This document shows, piece after piece, positions 6,145 to 6,715 of a stretch of 6,715 nt of DNA. Source of the stretch: Candidatus Neoanaerotignum tabaqchaliae (GTDB lineage Bacteria > Bacillota > Clostridia > Lachnospirales > Anaerotignaceae). The translations under genes and the position numbers were made by a program. The first letter of the stretch is position 1. Each line of letters starts with the position of its first letter. The stretch is taken from the NCBI GenBank assembly GCA_904420235.1, contig CAJFUS010000134.1, positions 1 through 6,715 of the forward strand, given 5' to 3'. Under the pieces are notes generated by a model. It was given only the letters and a program-made list of their open reading frames with translations, was not told the origin of the DNA and did not search any database.

Positions 6145-6176
6145 TTGTTTAACACAAAGCGTTAAAATGATATAAT
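6145..6176 (+). promoter_or_regulatory. Candidate promoter of the fumarase gene, with TTGTTTAACA motif
   Basis: A perfect -10 box TATAAT (6171-6176) lies 39 nt upstream of the fumarase start. A -35 box is weak: TTTAAC (6148-6153) at 17 nt, or TTGTTT (6145-6150) at 20 nt. The same region contains the short palindrome TTGT-N5-ACAA (6145-6157) and the 10-mer TTGTTTAACA, which also occurs upstream of the CoA-transferase gene. No terminator is seen after the GNAT gene, so some read-through from it is also possible. Confidence 0.45.
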
Positions 6177-6215
6177 AAAGTATATTTTCTAATTTAAATC
6201 AAACGGAGGTAAGAT

Positions 6216-6715
6216 ATGCGTGAAATAAATGCCGCCGACATAACAAAAGCCGTTAAGAGCATGTGTGTTTCGGCAAACTGCTGTCTTAATAACGATGTAT
6301 ACTCGGCTCTTTCAGAAGCTCTTAAAAACGAGGTATCCCCAATAGGCAAAGAGCTTTTGGGCCAGCTTATTGAAAACGCCGATATAGCCAGAAGGGATTG
6401 TGTCCCCATTTGTCAGGATACAGGCCTTGCCGTTGTTTTTGTAACAATGGGACAGGAAGTGCATATAACGGGCGGTTCTTTAAAAGAAGCCATAAACCAG
6501 GGCGTAAGAGAGGGATACACAGAAGGATATTTAAGAAAATCCGTTGTAAAAGACCCTTTTATAAGGGAAAATACAAAAGACAATACTCCGGCAATAATAC
6601 ATTTTGACATTGTTGATGGAGACATATTTAAAATAGAAATAGCCCCTAAGGGAGCCGGAAGCGAGAACATGAGCAAAATATTCATGATGAAGCCGGCCGA
6701 TGGAATAGAAGGAGC
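6216..6715 (+). CDS. fumA: Class I fumarate hydratase, alpha subunit (N-terminal part, cut by window end)
   Basis: The first 166 residues of a protein usually about 280 long; the frame stays open to the window edge. Two-subunit class I fumarases interconvert fumarate and malate in the cytosol using an oxygen-sensitive [4Fe-4S] cluster. The sequence shows RRDCVPICQDTGLAVVF (59-75), where C66 in ICQDTG matches a known cluster ligand. It also shows the active-site-type block APKGAGSENMSKIFMM (143-158) and the family block LRKSVVKDPFIRENTKDNTP (106-125). The start is set by GGAGG (6205-6209), 6 nt before the ATG. The beta subunit is expected just downstream, outside the window. L-tartrate dehydratase alpha (TtdA) is a close homologue and cannot be fully excluded, but fumarase is far commoner in this context. 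The other two cluster cysteines lie beyond the window. Confidence 0.9.
   Translation, partial: MREINAADITKAVKSMCVSANCCLNNDVYSALSEALKNEVSPIGKELLGQLIENADIARRDCVPICQDTGLAVVFVTMGQEVHITGGSLKEAINQGVREGYTEGYLRKSVVKDPFIRENTKDNTPAIIHFDIVDGDIFKIEIAPKGAGSENMSKIFMMKPADGIEG

Noticed and set aside
6194..6685. Leftward and alternative rightward frames in the last 500 bases
   Set aside because: They overlap the fumarase alpha frame, which has a good RBS and clear family motifs (ICQDTG, GSENMS).
1..6715. Mobile element, CRISPR array, defence island or phage genes
   Set aside because: No transposase or integrase motifs, no terminal repeats, no regularly spaced repeats; all genes are housekeeping, transport or metabolic.

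Overview
The window looks like chromosomal DNA of an anaerobic member of the Firmicutes, class Clostridia, probably Lachnospirales-like. The evidence is AT-rich DNA with heavy use of ATA (Ile) and CTT (Leu) codons, AGGAGG-type ribosome binding sites, a Cat2/AbfT-type CoA-transferase, an oxygen-sensitive class I fumarase split into subunits, and a feoA-feoB operon that ends in a small Cys-rich FeoB-associated membrane protein. Genus and species cannot be fixed from this sequence.

Layout, left to right. (1) Positions 1-240 appear to be the promoter and 5' leader of a ribosomal RNA operon running leftwards out of the window. Two near-consensus sigma-A promoters (TTGACA-N16-TATAAT and TTGACA-N17-TAAGAT) lie about 95 bp apart on the minus strand, followed by a boxA-like leader element. 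(2) Positions 240-494 are an AT-rich intergenic stretch with weak promoter signals. (3) Positions 495-2944 hold a rightward two-gene unit: an AbfT/Cat2-type CoA-transferase, then 11 nt later a membrane-anchored SppA-type S49 protease. It ends in a strong, probably bidirectional, terminator at 3006-3038. (4) Positions 3041-5469 hold a leftward operon, feoA-feoB-(FeoB-associated Cys-rich protein), which converges on the same terminator. Its genes are joined by a 4-nt ATGA overlap and by a stop codon that overlaps the next Shine-Dalgarno. (5) Positions 5470-5639 form a divergent promoter region. (6) Positions 5640-6101 encode a GNAT acetyltransferase. (7) From 6216 to the window end is the first part of class I fumarate hydratase subunit alpha, truncated by the window edge.

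How the genes work together. The feo operon imports ferrous iron, the main soluble form under anoxia. Fumarase needs a [4Fe-4S] cluster, so both fit an anaerobic iron-dependent physiology, but no direct link is shown. The CoA-transferase and fumarase belong to fermentative carbon metabolism. Their upstream regions share the 10-mer TTGTTTAACA, which may be chance or a common half-site. SppA is a membrane-quality-control enzyme with no obvious metabolic tie to the gene before it.

I see no mobile element, CRISPR array, toxin-antitoxin or phage defence locus, and no convincing undescribed system. Three details would be easy to miss. One is the 59-residue FeoB-associated gene. Another is the truncated fumarase reading frame, which runs off the window edge. 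The third is that two genes (feoA and the GNAT gene) have internal starts better supported than their longest reading frames.
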